The translations under genes were made by a program, and so were the position numbers. Shown in pieces: positions 55,204 through 63,620 of a stretch of DNA of 64,000 nucleotides. The notes under the pieces were generated by a model. The model was not told the origin of the DNA. It did not search any database and saw only the letters and a list, made by a program, of their open reading frames with translations. The DNA lies in NCBI GenBank assembly GCA_025846845.1, contig JAOYTL010000009.1, forward strand, positions 1-64,000, read 5' to 3'. The DNA comes from Alloboseaceae bacterium BT-24-1. Lineage in GTDB: Bacteria > Pseudomonadota > Alphaproteobacteria > Rhizobiales > Beijerinckiaceae. Position 1 is the first letter of the stretch. Each line of letters begins with the position of its first letter.

Positions 55204-55337
55204 TATATGGCATCCTCAACCTAGTTGCAATCAGCCGTCGGACCATCGCCCAATCATCGGCGCCAGATCCCTCTCGTTGCAGAAGTCAGCTTGCGCGGGC
55301 GATCGACGTGGGCGCGCGTCCAGAGAGAGAGGCCCCT

Positions 55338-55604
55338 TCAGCTCTCCATGTCTGCTGGAGCTGATTCCGCTATTGCAGATGGGTCCGATATGCGTAGCTC
55401 CAGGCCTTGCAGGTTCAGCCAGGCCGCAATCTCGCGTGCCCGGGTCAGGCCAATACCCAGCTCCTTCAGCAACTCGCCCAGAGAATAGGCCGCGGCAATT
55501 TCGCTGAGCTTCAGACCGCGCTGTTTCAGGCTACGCCCACCCAAATGAGCATAGCGACCGTGCAAGAGCACGTTTCGGGCAACGCGGGGGAGGCGATGCG
55601 GCAT
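55338..55604 (-). CDS. hypothetical protein between WGR and antitoxin genes
   Basis: An 88-residue frame whose last 60 residues look protein-like (RSLKQRGLKLSEIAAAYSLG, ELLKELGIGLTRAREIAAWL). The pattern suggests a small helical DNA- or protein-binding domain, but no family is recognised. The start at 55604 has no clear ribosome binding site, and the frame continues upstream, so the N-terminus is uncertain. Confidence 0.4.
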   Translation of the reverse strand: MPHRLPRVARNVLLHGRYAHLGGRSLKQRGLKLSEIAAAYSLGELLKELGIGLTRAREIAAWLNLQGLELRISDPSAIAESAPADMES

Positions 55605-55695
55605 GAAGGCTATTATCGCTGCTCCATCACCACGATCAAGAAGCACGGCTACCGGCGCGACAAATCGCATTTCCTGCGTCTGCGGCCGAGGAACC

Positions 55696-56007
55696 CTATA
55701 TCTGTCGAGCTCGATCAAGATCCTCCCAGCCCTTTCCCGTCTGCAGCACGATCCGATAGCCACGCTTCGTTTTTCTGCGTAGCCAATCCTCGAGCGCCTC
55801 AGCGGCTTCATCGAGATCTCCGTAGAGATCGAGACGGCGCCGGCCGGGCCTGCCCCATCGTCCCCATTCGCGCACCAGAGCCGCGTCGCCAAACAGCGTT
55901 GGTTCCACGGCCAGCACATAGAACCGAGCCATGTTTTGCCGCGGGTCGCTGCGATCCAGCACCAGCATCTGCAGGCGGGGCGAGGTCGTCTCGATGGAGC
56001 TGTCCAT
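55696..56007 (-). CDS. WGR-domain protein, module 1
   Basis: A 103-residue protein consisting of one WGR domain: ARFYVLAVEPTLFGDAALVR, EWGRWGRPGRRRLDLYGD, then AAEALEDWLRRKTKRGYR. WGR domains bind DNA ends or nucleic acid in PARPs and many bacterial proteins. ATG 56007 is chosen from the domain boundary; a longer frame goes to 56079. It lies between repC and the RES-Xre pairs, and a decayed copy precedes module 2. Confidence 0.8.
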   Translation of the reverse strand: MDSSIETTSPRLQMLVLDRSDPRQNMARFYVLAVEPTLFGDAALVREWGRWGRPGRRRLDLYGDLDEAAEALEDWLRRKTKRGYRIVLQTGKGWEDLDRARQI

Positions 56008-56117
56008 GCGCGCATCTCGCGCCTGGTCCAAGCCCCCGTCCAACGCAAAGGTTGAATCGATCCGCCGCCACCGATTCACATCGTCGATGACACGTTCCGT
56101 TTGCGAGCTCTCCGCGG

Positions 56118-57344
56118 CTAGGCACGTTGCTTCTCACGCTTGCGGCTGCCGATCAGCGCCATCAACATCGGTCCGAGTGAGAATTCACCCGCTTCGGCCC
56201 TTCGTGTCAGCCCGCGCAGATACCCCCCAGCGCTACTGATCGCTTCGCCACGTTGCAGAATGGCCGCCAAGACGACCGCCGCCTCGCTCTCGCCCATAAC
56301 GCTTTGCGCATCGAACCAGGCGCTGGGGCTGATCCCCAGCATCGGGCGCACAACCGCCACCGCAGCCTGGAAGTCTCGCCAGTTGCTGATCCCGCCTCGG
56401 CTGTAGTCGATGATGTCGGGGCAAGCGTCCAGAACCATCCCTAGCGGGTATGTCCTTTCCGGCATCCGCACCGGTTCCGGCTCGAGTGCGACAATCGCCC
56501 CCCTGCTCTCTGGAGAGCGTGGTTCAAGATCAGTAAGGGAGTCTGGATTTGAATTCTGTATGTGACGCTCAGAATGAGACTCATTGCCGCTCGGATTCTG
56601 AGTTTTTACATAATCTTCCAGCAGGTTGAGGATTTCGTCGGCGAGCAGCGATAGCTCCGTCGCAATCCCCTCGAGAGCCTCACGCGGTGCAGCGCGCGGA
56701 ATCCGACCAGCGATACTCCGGTAGAGCTCATGCAGCGTCATCCAGTCGGGGCCCTGGCCGCTGGACTGCGTCGGTACGCCCTCCTCCATCCCCACCGCGA
56801 TCATCTTGCAGATGTCCCGACGGCAGATCGTGATCCGCTCTCGAACGAGCTTCAGCGCACGGTCTTCGGCGAGGACCTCCTCCGCCAGCGCTTCGAATTC
56901 TTCGGCGCGGACGACCAGCGGGGCCAGGTCGAAGCCGAAAGCGAGCTCGATCTCCCCGCCCCTGCCCTTGCGGACATAGCGCTTGCCGTTCGGGCTATCG
57001 CGACGGATGATCAACCCGCTATCGACGAGGACCGCGAGATGGCGGCGCAATGTCGCCGGCGGCATGCCATGAGCACGCAGGCAGAGTTGCTGGTTGGACG
57101 GAAACACCACCAGCCCCTCGCCTGTCAGCACCGTCTCCGGATGAAACGTCAGCAGCGCGTCCAGGACGGCCAAGGCACGCTCCGTGACGCCCAGCCGGTT
57201 CTTGGCCGTGCAGATCGCTCGGAAGATATTCCATTTGTGGACCGCCTTTTCCGGCGGCCGCTCCTTCGCGTTCGCCTGACTTGCCACATGCGCAAGCGTC
57301 AGCATCCGCCGCCCAAAGGGCGTCGTCGACAATCTCGGTTCCAT
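56118..57344 (-). CDS. repC: RepC replication initiator
   Basis: A 408-residue RepC protein, the initiator of repABC plasmids. The N-terminal winged-helix region (KWNIFRAICTAKNRLGVTER, AVLDALLTFHPETVLTGEGL, FPSNQQLCLRAHGMPPATLR) and the C-terminal GISNWRDFQAAVAVVRPMLG block are typical. RepC binds the origin, which in this family lies inside repC itself, usually in an AT-richer segment; 56520-56620 fits. Translation should be limited by the antisense RNA encoded upstream at 57448-57497. Third gene of the repABC operon. Confidence 0.95.
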   Translation of the reverse strand: MEPRLSTTPFGRRMLTLAHVASQANAKERPPEKAVHKWNIFRAICTAKNRLGVTERALAVLDALLTFHPETVLTGEGLVVFPSNQQLCLRAHGMPPATLRRHLAVLVDSGLIIRRDSPNGKRYVRKGRGGEIELAFGFDLAPLVVRAEEFEALAEEVLAEDRALKLVRERITICRRDICKMIAVGMEEGVPTQSSGQGPDWMTLHELYRSIAGRIPRAAPREALEGIATELSLLADEILNLLEDYVKTQNPSGNESHSERHIQNSNPDSLTDLEPRSPESRGAIVALEPEPVRMPERTYPLGMVLDACPDIIDYSRGGISNWRDFQAAVAVVRPMLGISPSAWFDAQSVMGESEAAVVLAAILQRGEAISSAGGYLRGLTRRAEAGEFSLGPMLMALIGSRKREKQRA

Positions 57345-57447
57345 TCCCTTTGCCTTTCCTTAGGCAAAAGAAGTCGGCTCGCCGAAACGACGCTGAATCT
57401 CAAATGAGACTCTTGACGGTGATTCTTGGAAGTGCGATTCTCAGAGT

Positions 57448-57497
57448 TGCCACACTAGGAGAAGGGCTTCCGGAACTTTGTTTCGGGGGCCTTTTTC
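57448..57497 (+). ncRNA. antisense ctRNA (incompatibility RNA) of repABC
   Basis: Between repB and repC the plus strand has a -35 TTGACG (57413-57418), a 17-base spacer and a -10-like GATTCT (57436-57441). A strong terminator follows ending at 57496. The predicted ~50-nt RNA lies opposite the repC leader, exactly where all known repABC plasmids encode the small RNA that represses repC and determines incompatibility. The start point is estimated from the promoter. Confidence 0.75.
57465..57496 (+). terminator. intrinsic terminator of the ctRNA
   Basis: Arms GGCTTCCGGAAC (57465-57476) and GTTTCGGGGGCC (57480-57491) pair over all 12 positions in RNA, counting G-U pairs, around a three-base loop, followed by TTTTT. 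The hairpin is also the expected contact site with the repC mRNA. Confidence 0.8.
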
Positions 57498-57553
57498 TTT
57501 GCCGTTGGTTATCCTTTGATGGCTGCGTAATCCGGAGCGACCGCTCCGTCGTG

Positions 57554-58555
57554 TCATCCAGAACGGCTCGCCTTGAATGCGGCGAACAATTCCGGAAGTT
57601 CTTTTTCGACGAATGCGGCGAAATCATCGCCGTGCTCGCCATGCACGATTGAAATGATAGTTCGCTTTTTTGAGCTCGACACGCTCGCGAGCTCGTCACC
57701 CGTAGCGGCAGTAATTCTGCGCGAGCCTCCGCCAGAGCGCGCGGAGCTTCCTTTCGACAACGCAGCCTTAAATACTGCGAGGAACCGATCCTCCGAAGAC
57801 CGCCGTTGAAATTCATGCGCAGCCACACATTCTGTGACGCGCTTCTCTGCGCCTGTCTCTGCCAGCGCCTCAGCAAGCCCTAACCACCGGGCTCGACCGA
57901 TCTTAGGGGCGCGACCAATTGCGTGCACAAAATCAGCTGGAATCGAGCGCGCAACTGCCACAAGCTTGGAAACCTCGGCGCGGTCAATCGCCAGAGCCTG
58001 CTGAACAATGGATCGGCTGTGGCCGGCCTGTTCGAGTCGGAGGGCGAAGACGGCGCGCTCGATAAACGTTAAATCTTCGCGCGCAGCGTTTTCGATGCCT
58101 TGTGCAATGGCAAGATCCGCATCCGATAACGGTCGGATGATAGACTTTACCGACAGCCCAAGCTCGCGCGCGGCACGAACGCGCCTATGCCCATAGGCAA
58201 TCTGGTATCGATTGGTAGCGGTAGGGTCCTCTCGCAAAAGTACCGGGACGCCCTGACCTTGCTCGCGTATCGACTCCTTCAGCGCTTCGAACGACTGCGT
58301 ATCCTGGTCGTCGAAACGGTCGCGAAATGGCGAAGGAGCGATCAGGACAGGGTCGATTTCAACGACCGCCTGCCCCGCTCCCATTCGCCGGCGAAGCTCT
58401 TCGTTTTCGCGTTCGACATCGGAGAAAGTGTTTTGCAGGGAGCGGATCGAACCAGAGGCAACCCGCGGTAGAGCTGAGGCCGTGTTGTCTGCGGACAACA
58501 CGGACGAAGGGGTGCTGGCGAAAAGCGATTTGATTGCGTCGGCGCGCTTGTTCAT
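57554..58555 (-). CDS. repB: RepB (ParB-family) partition protein
   Basis: A 333-residue centromere-binding protein. The ParB/Srx-like CTPase region holds VVEIDPVLIAPSPFRDRF, YQIAYGHRRVRAARELGL and the ENAAREDLTFIERA box. A helix-turn-helix follows (RSIVQQALAIDRAEVSKLVA). It binds the parS sites and acts with RepA in segregation. The ATG at 58555 overlaps the repA stop by four bases. One parS site lies inside its own first codons. Confidence 0.95.
   Translation of the reverse strand: MNKRADAIKSLFASTPSSVLSADNTASALPRVASGSIRSLQNTFSDVERENEELRRRMGAGQAVVEIDPVLIAPSPFRDRFDDQDTQSFEALKESIREQGQGVPVLLREDPTATNRYQIAYGHRRVRAARELGLSVKSIIRPLSDADLAIAQGIENAAREDLTFIERAVFALRLEQAGHSRSIVQQALAIDRAEVSKLVAVARSIPADFVHAIGRAPKIGRARWLGLAEALAETGAEKRVTECVAAHEFQRRSSEDRFLAVFKAALSKGSSARSGGGSRRITAATGDELASVSSSKKRTIISIVHGEHGDDFAAFVEKELPELFAAFKASRSG
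58484..58499. promoter_or_regulatory. parS centromere site inside repB
   Basis: GTTGTCTGCGGACAAC is a palindrome matching the repABC parS consensus GTTNNCNGCNGNNAAC. It lies within the first 25 codons of repB. Confidence 0.85.
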
Positions 58556-59760
58556 CGGCCCCAGACCTCTTTCATGAGGGTCACGATCTCTGCGTTCACC
58601 GAATCGACTGATTCCAGGGCGCGATCATAAGCCGCGCGGCCTACAGAGCCGCGATCCAACTCGTAGAGCGATTGCTTGGTAAGGCCTGAGTTGGCGATCG
58701 CGGTCGATTTCCAAGCCGTTGCCTTGAGCACATCGTCACCGAACAAATTCCGCAGCAGAGCGACGATCTGCGACTCCGGCACGTCATTGGGATCATGCCG
58801 TGTTACGACATAGCGGATGAAATCATAGTCGAGTCGTCCACCAGCATTCTCGATGATTGCCATCAGATCGGACGTCATTAGCAAAAACTGGCTCATCGAC
58901 GCGACGTCAACCATCTGAGGATGGATCGTCACCAACATAGCCGTCGCTGCGTTTAGCGCCCCCATTGTTAGATATCCAAGCTGCGGTGGACAGTCGATGA
59001 CGACAACGTCGAACTGATCGGCGACCTGATCGATAGCGCCGGCGACCCGGCGAAAGAACAGCTCATGCCCCCTCACACCGCGATCGAGCATGGCGCGCGG
59101 TGTATGATGCTCGAACTCCATCAGTTCCAGATTGCCAGGCACAAGCCCGACGCCTTCAAAATAGGTTTCGCGAACGACCTCTTGCATCGGTCTGCGCTGA
59201 TCATCGTATCGAATCGCTCCGTAGAGCGTTGCGTTCTCTGGAATGTCGAACTCAGGCTGATAACCAAACATCGCCGACAGCGACGCCTGGGGGTCGAGGT
59301 CAATCGCTAGCACCCTGAAGCCCTGGAGTGCGAGAAACTGCGTCAGATAAAGCGCTGTCGTTGTTTTGGCCGAGCCGCCTTTGAAATTTGCGACCGTAAT
59401 AATTTGCAGTTTTTCACCGTTTCGCCGGCTGGGCGAAAACTGGAGGGCTTCGCGCGGGCGCGCCGAGCTCAGATAGCTGCGCAGCTCGTTAACCTGCCCA
59501 AGGGTGTAAGATCTGCGGCCAGCTGATCCAATCGCAGGGGCAGGGCCGAGGCCGTCAATCGACAACTGCCTGAGATAGCCGTCCGACACTCCCACGATCC
59601 GTGAGACTTCGCCCGAGGTAAAGGACCGTAGCGACTTGCGTGCAGACGGAGGAAAGAGCGATGTTCCGAGGGAGCGCAATTGGTTCGACAACGCCGCGGC
59701 ATGCCGCGACACTCGCGACGACGCGAGCTCGATTTGTGCTGAAGGGGCGGCGGCTGTCAT
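58552..59760 (-). CDS. repA: RepA (ParA-family) partition ATPase
   Basis: A 402-residue ParA-type ATPase. The N-terminal ~110 residues form a helix-turn-helix operator-binding domain (FTSGEVSRIVGVSDGYLRQL). The deviant Walker A KGGSAKTTT (127-135), IDLDPQASLSAMFGYQPE and VVVIDCPPQLGYLTMGALNA follow. RepA drives plasmid segregation and, with RepB, represses the operon. First gene of repABC; the promoter should be in the ~120 bases upstream beside a parS site. Confidence 0.95.
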   Translation of the reverse strand: MTAAAPSAQIELASSRVSRHAAALSNQLRSLGTSLFPPSARKSLRSFTSGEVSRIVGVSDGYLRQLSIDGLGPAPAIGSAGRRSYTLGQVNELRSYLSSARPREALQFSPSRRNGEKLQIITVANFKGGSAKTTTALYLTQFLALQGFRVLAIDLDPQASLSAMFGYQPEFDIPENATLYGAIRYDDQRRPMQEVVRETYFEGVGLVPGNLELMEFEHHTPRAMLDRGVRGHELFFRRVAGAIDQVADQFDVVVIDCPPQLGYLTMGALNAATAMLVTIHPQMVDVASMSQFLLMTSDLMAIIENAGGRLDYDFIRYVVTRHDPNDVPESQIVALLRNLFGDDVLKATAWKSTAIANSGLTKQSLYELDRGSVGRAAYDRALESVDSVNAEIVTLMKEVWGR

Positions 59761-59885
59761 GTCGTTTCTCGCTCAAGACGGATTGCGAGCGTCAGACGCC
59801 CTCTTTCCGTCTCAGGAAGACGCCATGATTCTACGCCGGCGGCAAGAAATTTTAGGTTAACGAGTTCTTAACGGCCCACAGCTGC

Positions 59886-59901
59886 GTTGTCCGCAGACAA
59901 C
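59886..59901. promoter_or_regulatory. parS centromere site upstream of repA
   Basis: GTTGTCCGCAGACAAC fits the consensus GTTNNCNGCNGNNAAC, is a near-perfect palindrome, and lies 126 bases before the repA start. It differs from the site in repB only in the central bases. Confidence 0.85.
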
Positions 59902-60574
59902 AACGCCCCGAAGAAACCCACTCGCAGGTGGAGTGGCGGGGGATTGGTTGGCAGAGTTTCGTGGGAGCGACCTGCGCATGAAACGCATACTTCGCCCCAC
60001 CGGCCAGCCGCTCGAGCGGCTGCGCGCGCGATGGATATCGGTTCGACGGTCGCGCTCACCCGCGGCTGCCGAGTGTAGCCCCCGCGATCGACGTCGACTT
60101 CCGCAACGGGGGCCTAGATACACCGACTGTGCTGCTTGCCACTGCGCTTCCGATTGCGGCCTGATCCGCGAGGACGAGTTCTTCACGATCCGGTCAGCGT
60201 CTCTTGCCGTAGGCTTGGCCTGCCTGCGGCGCGGCGCCTCCCGCCTGATGACGGGGCTGTCAGGCGCTGCTGTGCCACTCAAATCTCCGTGACAAACCCA
60301 ATATGCCGCGTGCATCCCGCCAGTCAGCCGGCTCCGGTCGCACCTGAAGCGGGGAGGGGGGTCCGATCGATCGCACCGGCGGTGGGATCGCGTCGAATGT
60401 CAGTCATGACCATCTTGCGTCTTACGTTGATCTGGCCTCTGCACCCTTTCGGTCGAGGCCTGTAGCCTCCCGCTTCGCTGTGCTCGGACCAGTTTGATAT
60501 CGTCCTGGCGAGCCTTCCCCCAGGCTAGGGCTTCGGAACGTGCTTCTCCCGACGATAGCCGTGTGCGTGCCCCG
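59902..60574. other. 670-bp region upstream of repABC, no recognised gene
   Basis: Between the parS site and the XRE gene. Short frames on both strands have arginine-rich translations and no domain. Further regulatory sequence for repA may be here. Confidence 0.5.
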
Positions 60575-60781
60575 TCATTCCTTCAGCAGGTCCGCCGCTT
60601 TCACGTTGAGAGCAACCGCGGCCCGATGAAGTGTGGTGACAGTTGGATTGCGCACCCCACGCTCGATGCCGCTCACGTAAGTCTGCTCCACCCCCATCCG
60701 GACAGCCAACTCTTCCTGGGAAAGCCTTGCCGAGGTACGGAGAGCCCGCACGTTCCTCCCCAAGATTTGCCGCACATTCAT
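60575..60781 (-). CDS. small XRE-family regulator
   Basis: A 68-residue protein that is a single Xre/Cro helix-turn-helix domain: NVRALRTSARLSQEELAVRM, GVEQTYVSGIERGVRNPTVT, TLHRAAVALNVKAADLL. The start at 60781 is where the domain begins. A TATAAT hexamer on the minus strand near 60816-60821 could be its -10. It is divergent from the next plus-strand gene and may control it. Confidence 0.88.
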   Translation of the reverse strand: MNVRQILGRNVRALRTSARLSQEELAVRMGVEQTYVSGIERGVRNPTVTTLHRAAVALNVKAADLLKE

Positions 60782-60868
60782 ACATCGACGGAAGCGGAGT
60801 GGGGCTTGCACCGCTAGGTATTATAGTATCTAAATTGACTTCATTAGGGACGGTGAGCCGAGGGCGCA

Positions 60869-61207
60869 GTGAGCGGTCGACAGTACGAGCTCAATGGGTT
60901 TACACGCCTGACCTTCGAATTCTCGATCGACAAGCTGGAGCATGAGCCGACGCGCATGGAGTTCGGCATTAGCGCGACGGGAGCACCGACCACTTGCGAG
61001 CGGTGGCTGAGCCTTTTCGAGCATTGGTGCGAGCTTCGCGACCTCCGCCCAGAGGTCTTGCCTGGAAGCTTGAACAACGACACCGCAACGACACGAGTGG
61101 TGATGACTCTTGAGGTGGCTACCATCGGCGAAATGATGGGCTCGGAGTGGAAGCGGTGCCTCGAGGATGAATTTGGCTACTCATTTGCGGAGTATGCCGC
61201 CCAATAG
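60869..61207 (+). CDS. hypothetical protein
   Basis: A 112-residue, GTG-started protein of mixed alpha-beta pattern (TRLTFEFSIDKLEHEPTRME, WLSLFEHWCELRDLRPEVLP, WKRCLEDEFGYSFAEYAAQ). No family is recognised and no clear ribosome binding site is seen. It lies divergent to the XRE regulator. Confidence 0.45.
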   Translation: MSGRQYELNGFTRLTFEFSIDKLEHEPTRMEFGISATGAPTTCERWLSLFEHWCELRDLRPEVLPGSLNNDTATTRVVMTLEVATIGEMMGSEWKRCLEDEFGYSFAEYAAQ

Positions 61208-61388
61208 CTCGCGCAGGCATGTTTCTCACTGAGCTCTCAGCTTCGCCGCGGTGGATTGCCTGTTGCCACAGAGCGGTCCAATCGCAACGAGCGCACTGGG
61301 TCTGGCGAACTTCAAGGCCTGGTCACGATCCATCTGGAACGGCTCTCCGCGCGGCCGTTCGCCCAACCCGGCCTGCAAGGACCTGATA

Positions 61389-61835
61389 GTGAAAGAACCG
61401 ACCGACGAGGAGCGTGCGCGCGTCAGCGGCCCCGTCATGCGGACGTTCGAGAACATTGCAAAGCGGTGGGATCTGCCCGAGCGGCGGCGGCTTCAAATCC
61501 TTGGCTGCAATCAGCGGGACTTTCGCAACTGGGTTCGCCTTGCTCGACGGCACCAGCCGCTAGTCCTCGAAACAAACACCTTGATGAGAATCTCGGCGAT
61601 CCTCGGAGTCTTTGCTGGCTTGCGACAGTTCGGAAAAACGGCCGAGGAGGAAAAGCACTGGCTGTTGAGCCCAATTCCTGTCGCTCCGTTCGCAGGCCAG
61701 GCGCCGATCGGTTTGCTGAGTGAGTCTTTCGAGCGTCAGATCGACGTTCGGCGCTACCTGGAAGCAATTGTTCCCAGCAGCATTCCCAATGAAGCCGACG
61801 CGATCGTCGAGCCGTACTCCATCGAATGGCACTGA
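61389..61835 (+). CDS. Xre/MbcA/ParS-type protein without RES partner
   Basis: A 148-residue protein resembling the RES antitoxins: VMRTFENIAKRWDLPERRRL, NQRDFRNWVRLARRHQPLVL, MRISAILGVFAGLRQF, then LLSESFERQIDVRRYLEAIV. GTG 61389 is chosen because AAGGA lies nine bases upstream; a frame extends to 61251 with poor composition. No RES gene follows. Six bases downstream is a HAD hydrolase, then a metallophosphoesterase. It may serve as antitoxin or regulator for those, or be an orphan. Confidence 0.7.
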   Translation: MKEPTDEERARVSGPVMRTFENIAKRWDLPERRRLQILGCNQRDFRNWVRLARRHQPLVLETNTLMRISAILGVFAGLRQFGKTAEEEKHWLLSPIPVAPFAGQAPIGLLSESFERQIDVRRYLEAIVPSSIPNEADAIVEPYSIEWH

Positions 61836-61841
61836 CGGGTT

Positions 61842-62486
61842 ATGGCTGAGGTTCGAGCCATTTGCTTCGATGCGTTCGGAACGCTGGTCGAGATCAGCGA
61901 TAAGCGCCGACCATTCCGGGCTTTGCTCGCAGGGCAGGGGAGGGGACAGCCACCAGATGATCCGTTGATCCGCCCCTTAAGCCTGCGAGATCTCGCTCGG
62001 AAGCTCGCCATCACGACTAGCGAAGCTCGCCTTCTGGAGTTGGAACAAGACCTCGCGTCCGAGTGCTCATCGATCCGACTGCGAGCAGGCATGGACCGAA
62101 TCTGGTCTGCAATACGACAGTCCAATCTACGGATCGGTGTCTGTTCAAACCTTGCCCAGCCCTACGCCGAGCCGTTCCTAGCTCAACTACCGGATATCCC
62201 GGACGTGATCATCCTGTCGTTCGAGGCAGGCCTGCTCAAACCACAGCCGGGAATCTTTCATCTCGTATGCGCGCGGTTCGGCCTTCCTGCCGAGCAAATC
62301 CTGTTTGTCGGCGACACGTTAGAGGCCGACATCCTGGGGCCGCGAGCGATCGGCATGCCCGCGATGAGCATCGCCGATCTCGAAGCCGCTCTATCCGGAC
62401 AATCGTCCGGATCATCTCTTGCCGAGACCCCATCCCTTCCGATCCGCCAGCTACTCGATCGATTGCACCAATGCGCCTGCTCGTGA
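61842..62486 (+). CDS. HAD-superfamily hydrolase
   Basis: A 214-residue phosphatase-type HAD protein. Motif I is CFDAFGTLVE (nucleophile Asp), motif II VCSNLAQPYAEP, motif III lysine in SFEAGLLKPQPGIFHL, and motif IV FVGDTLEADILGP. The Asp+2 position is Phe instead of Asp, as in dehalogenase-like and some phosphatase members. It overlaps the metallophosphoesterase gene by 16 bases and follows the Xre/ParS-type gene by six, so the three should be co-expressed. Confidence 0.85.
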   Translation: MAEVRAICFDAFGTLVEISDKRRPFRALLAGQGRGQPPDDPLIRPLSLRDLARKLAITTSEARLLELEQDLASECSSIRLRAGMDRIWSAIRQSNLRIGVCSNLAQPYAEPFLAQLPDIPDVIILSFEAGLLKPQPGIFHLVCARFGLPAEQILFVGDTLEADILGPRAIGMPAMSIADLEAALSGQSSGSSLAETPSLPIRQLLDRLHQCACS

Positions 62487-63259
62487 TCTCAGATCTGCAC
62501 CTCGAATTCGGCCCGTTCAAATTTCCTTCGCCTCTACCGGACTTCGACGTCGCGGTGTTCGCCGGCGATATCGGCAAACCGATCACTGCCGCGGTCGACT
62601 GGATGCAATCGGAGCGGCAGAAAGCCCTGAAGGACCGTCCGATCGTTTACGTGCCTGGCAACCACGAATTCTACGGCAGCGAGCTGAAGTCGGCCATTGC
62701 CGACGGCAGCGCGGCGGCAGAGTTGGGGGACATCAACCTGCTCACCCGCCAATCGGTCGTCATCGACGGCGTGCGCTTCATCGGCTGCATTCTGTGGACG
62801 GATTATCGGCTGCTCTACAAGCCCAAGATATCGATGATCATGGCCGGGCAGGAGCTCAACGATCATCGGCTGATCCGGTATCGCGAGGATGACGGCCACT
62901 ACAGCCGATTCATGCCATGGCACGCTGCTGCCGAGCATAGGCTCGACCTGGCATTCATCCGCAGCGAACTCGCGACGCAGCACAATGGGGCTACGGTCGT
63001 TGTCACTCATCACGCGCCCCATCCAGGATCCGTGCAGCCCCGTCATCAAGGAAGCACGCTCTCGCCCGCCTTCGCATCGGATCTCAGCGCCTTGATCGAG
63101 GAGTACCAACCCGAGCTCTGGATCCATGGTCATGATCACGGATCGCACGACTACAGAGTGGGGCGCACGCGCATCCTGGCCAATCAGGCCGGCTACCCAA
63201 ATCTTCACGAAGATCGAGAGAATCCAGGCTTCGATCCCGCCTGCGTTGTCGAGGTCTGA
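62471..63259 (+). CDS. calcineurin-like metallophosphoesterase
   Basis: A 262-residue phosphoesterase with the full metal-binding set: VISDLHLEFG, VFAGDIGKP, YVPGNHEFYGS, VVVTHHAPHPGS and WIHGHDHGSHDY. Substrates of this group range from nucleotides to nucleic acid and proteins. ATG 62471 lies inside the end of the HAD gene; the protein starts MRLLVISDLH, the usual beginning. No ribosome binding site of its own is clear, so it is likely translated by coupling. Confidence 0.88.
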   Translation: MRLLVISDLHLEFGPFKFPSPLPDFDVAVFAGDIGKPITAAVDWMQSERQKALKDRPIVYVPGNHEFYGSELKSAIADGSAAAELGDINLLTRQSVVIDGVRFIGCILWTDYRLLYKPKISMIMAGQELNDHRLIRYREDDGHYSRFMPWHAAAEHRLDLAFIRSELATQHNGATVVVTHHAPHPGSVQPRHQGSTLSPAFASDLSALIEEYQPELWIHGHDHGSHDYRVGRTRILANQAGYPNLHEDRENPGFDPACVVEV

Positions 63260-63620
63260 GCGAACGACCAGCAGATTTGTCCGATTTCTCTACTATGCCT
63301 AAGCCGGACCACCCAATCGGGGCAGGCCAGGTGCCCGAAATCGCTCGAAAATGGCGTTCTACGAGCTGCACGCAGGGGTTAGATGCGCCACTTCCAGACA
63401 TTCGCCGGCTGCCCTAAAGCGGACGTGGATCACCAGCAGTGACAACGTCGGGCAGAGCCGAGCGCCTCCTCAATTGCGGAACTTTTCCTGCAATCGCGGC
63501 AACACTATGCCTCGCTTTTCACAGGCGGCCTCGGCGCGATACACGGAACCGGCAGCGCCCCCTTCTTTCTACCCCTGGTTGATGTTAGGGTCATGTTGTA
63601 ATAGATTCCGAGGGGCTTCC
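63260..63620. other. intergenic stretch before the last gene
   Basis: 360 bases without recognised gene. It should hold the promoter of the gene at 63621. Confidence 0.5.
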
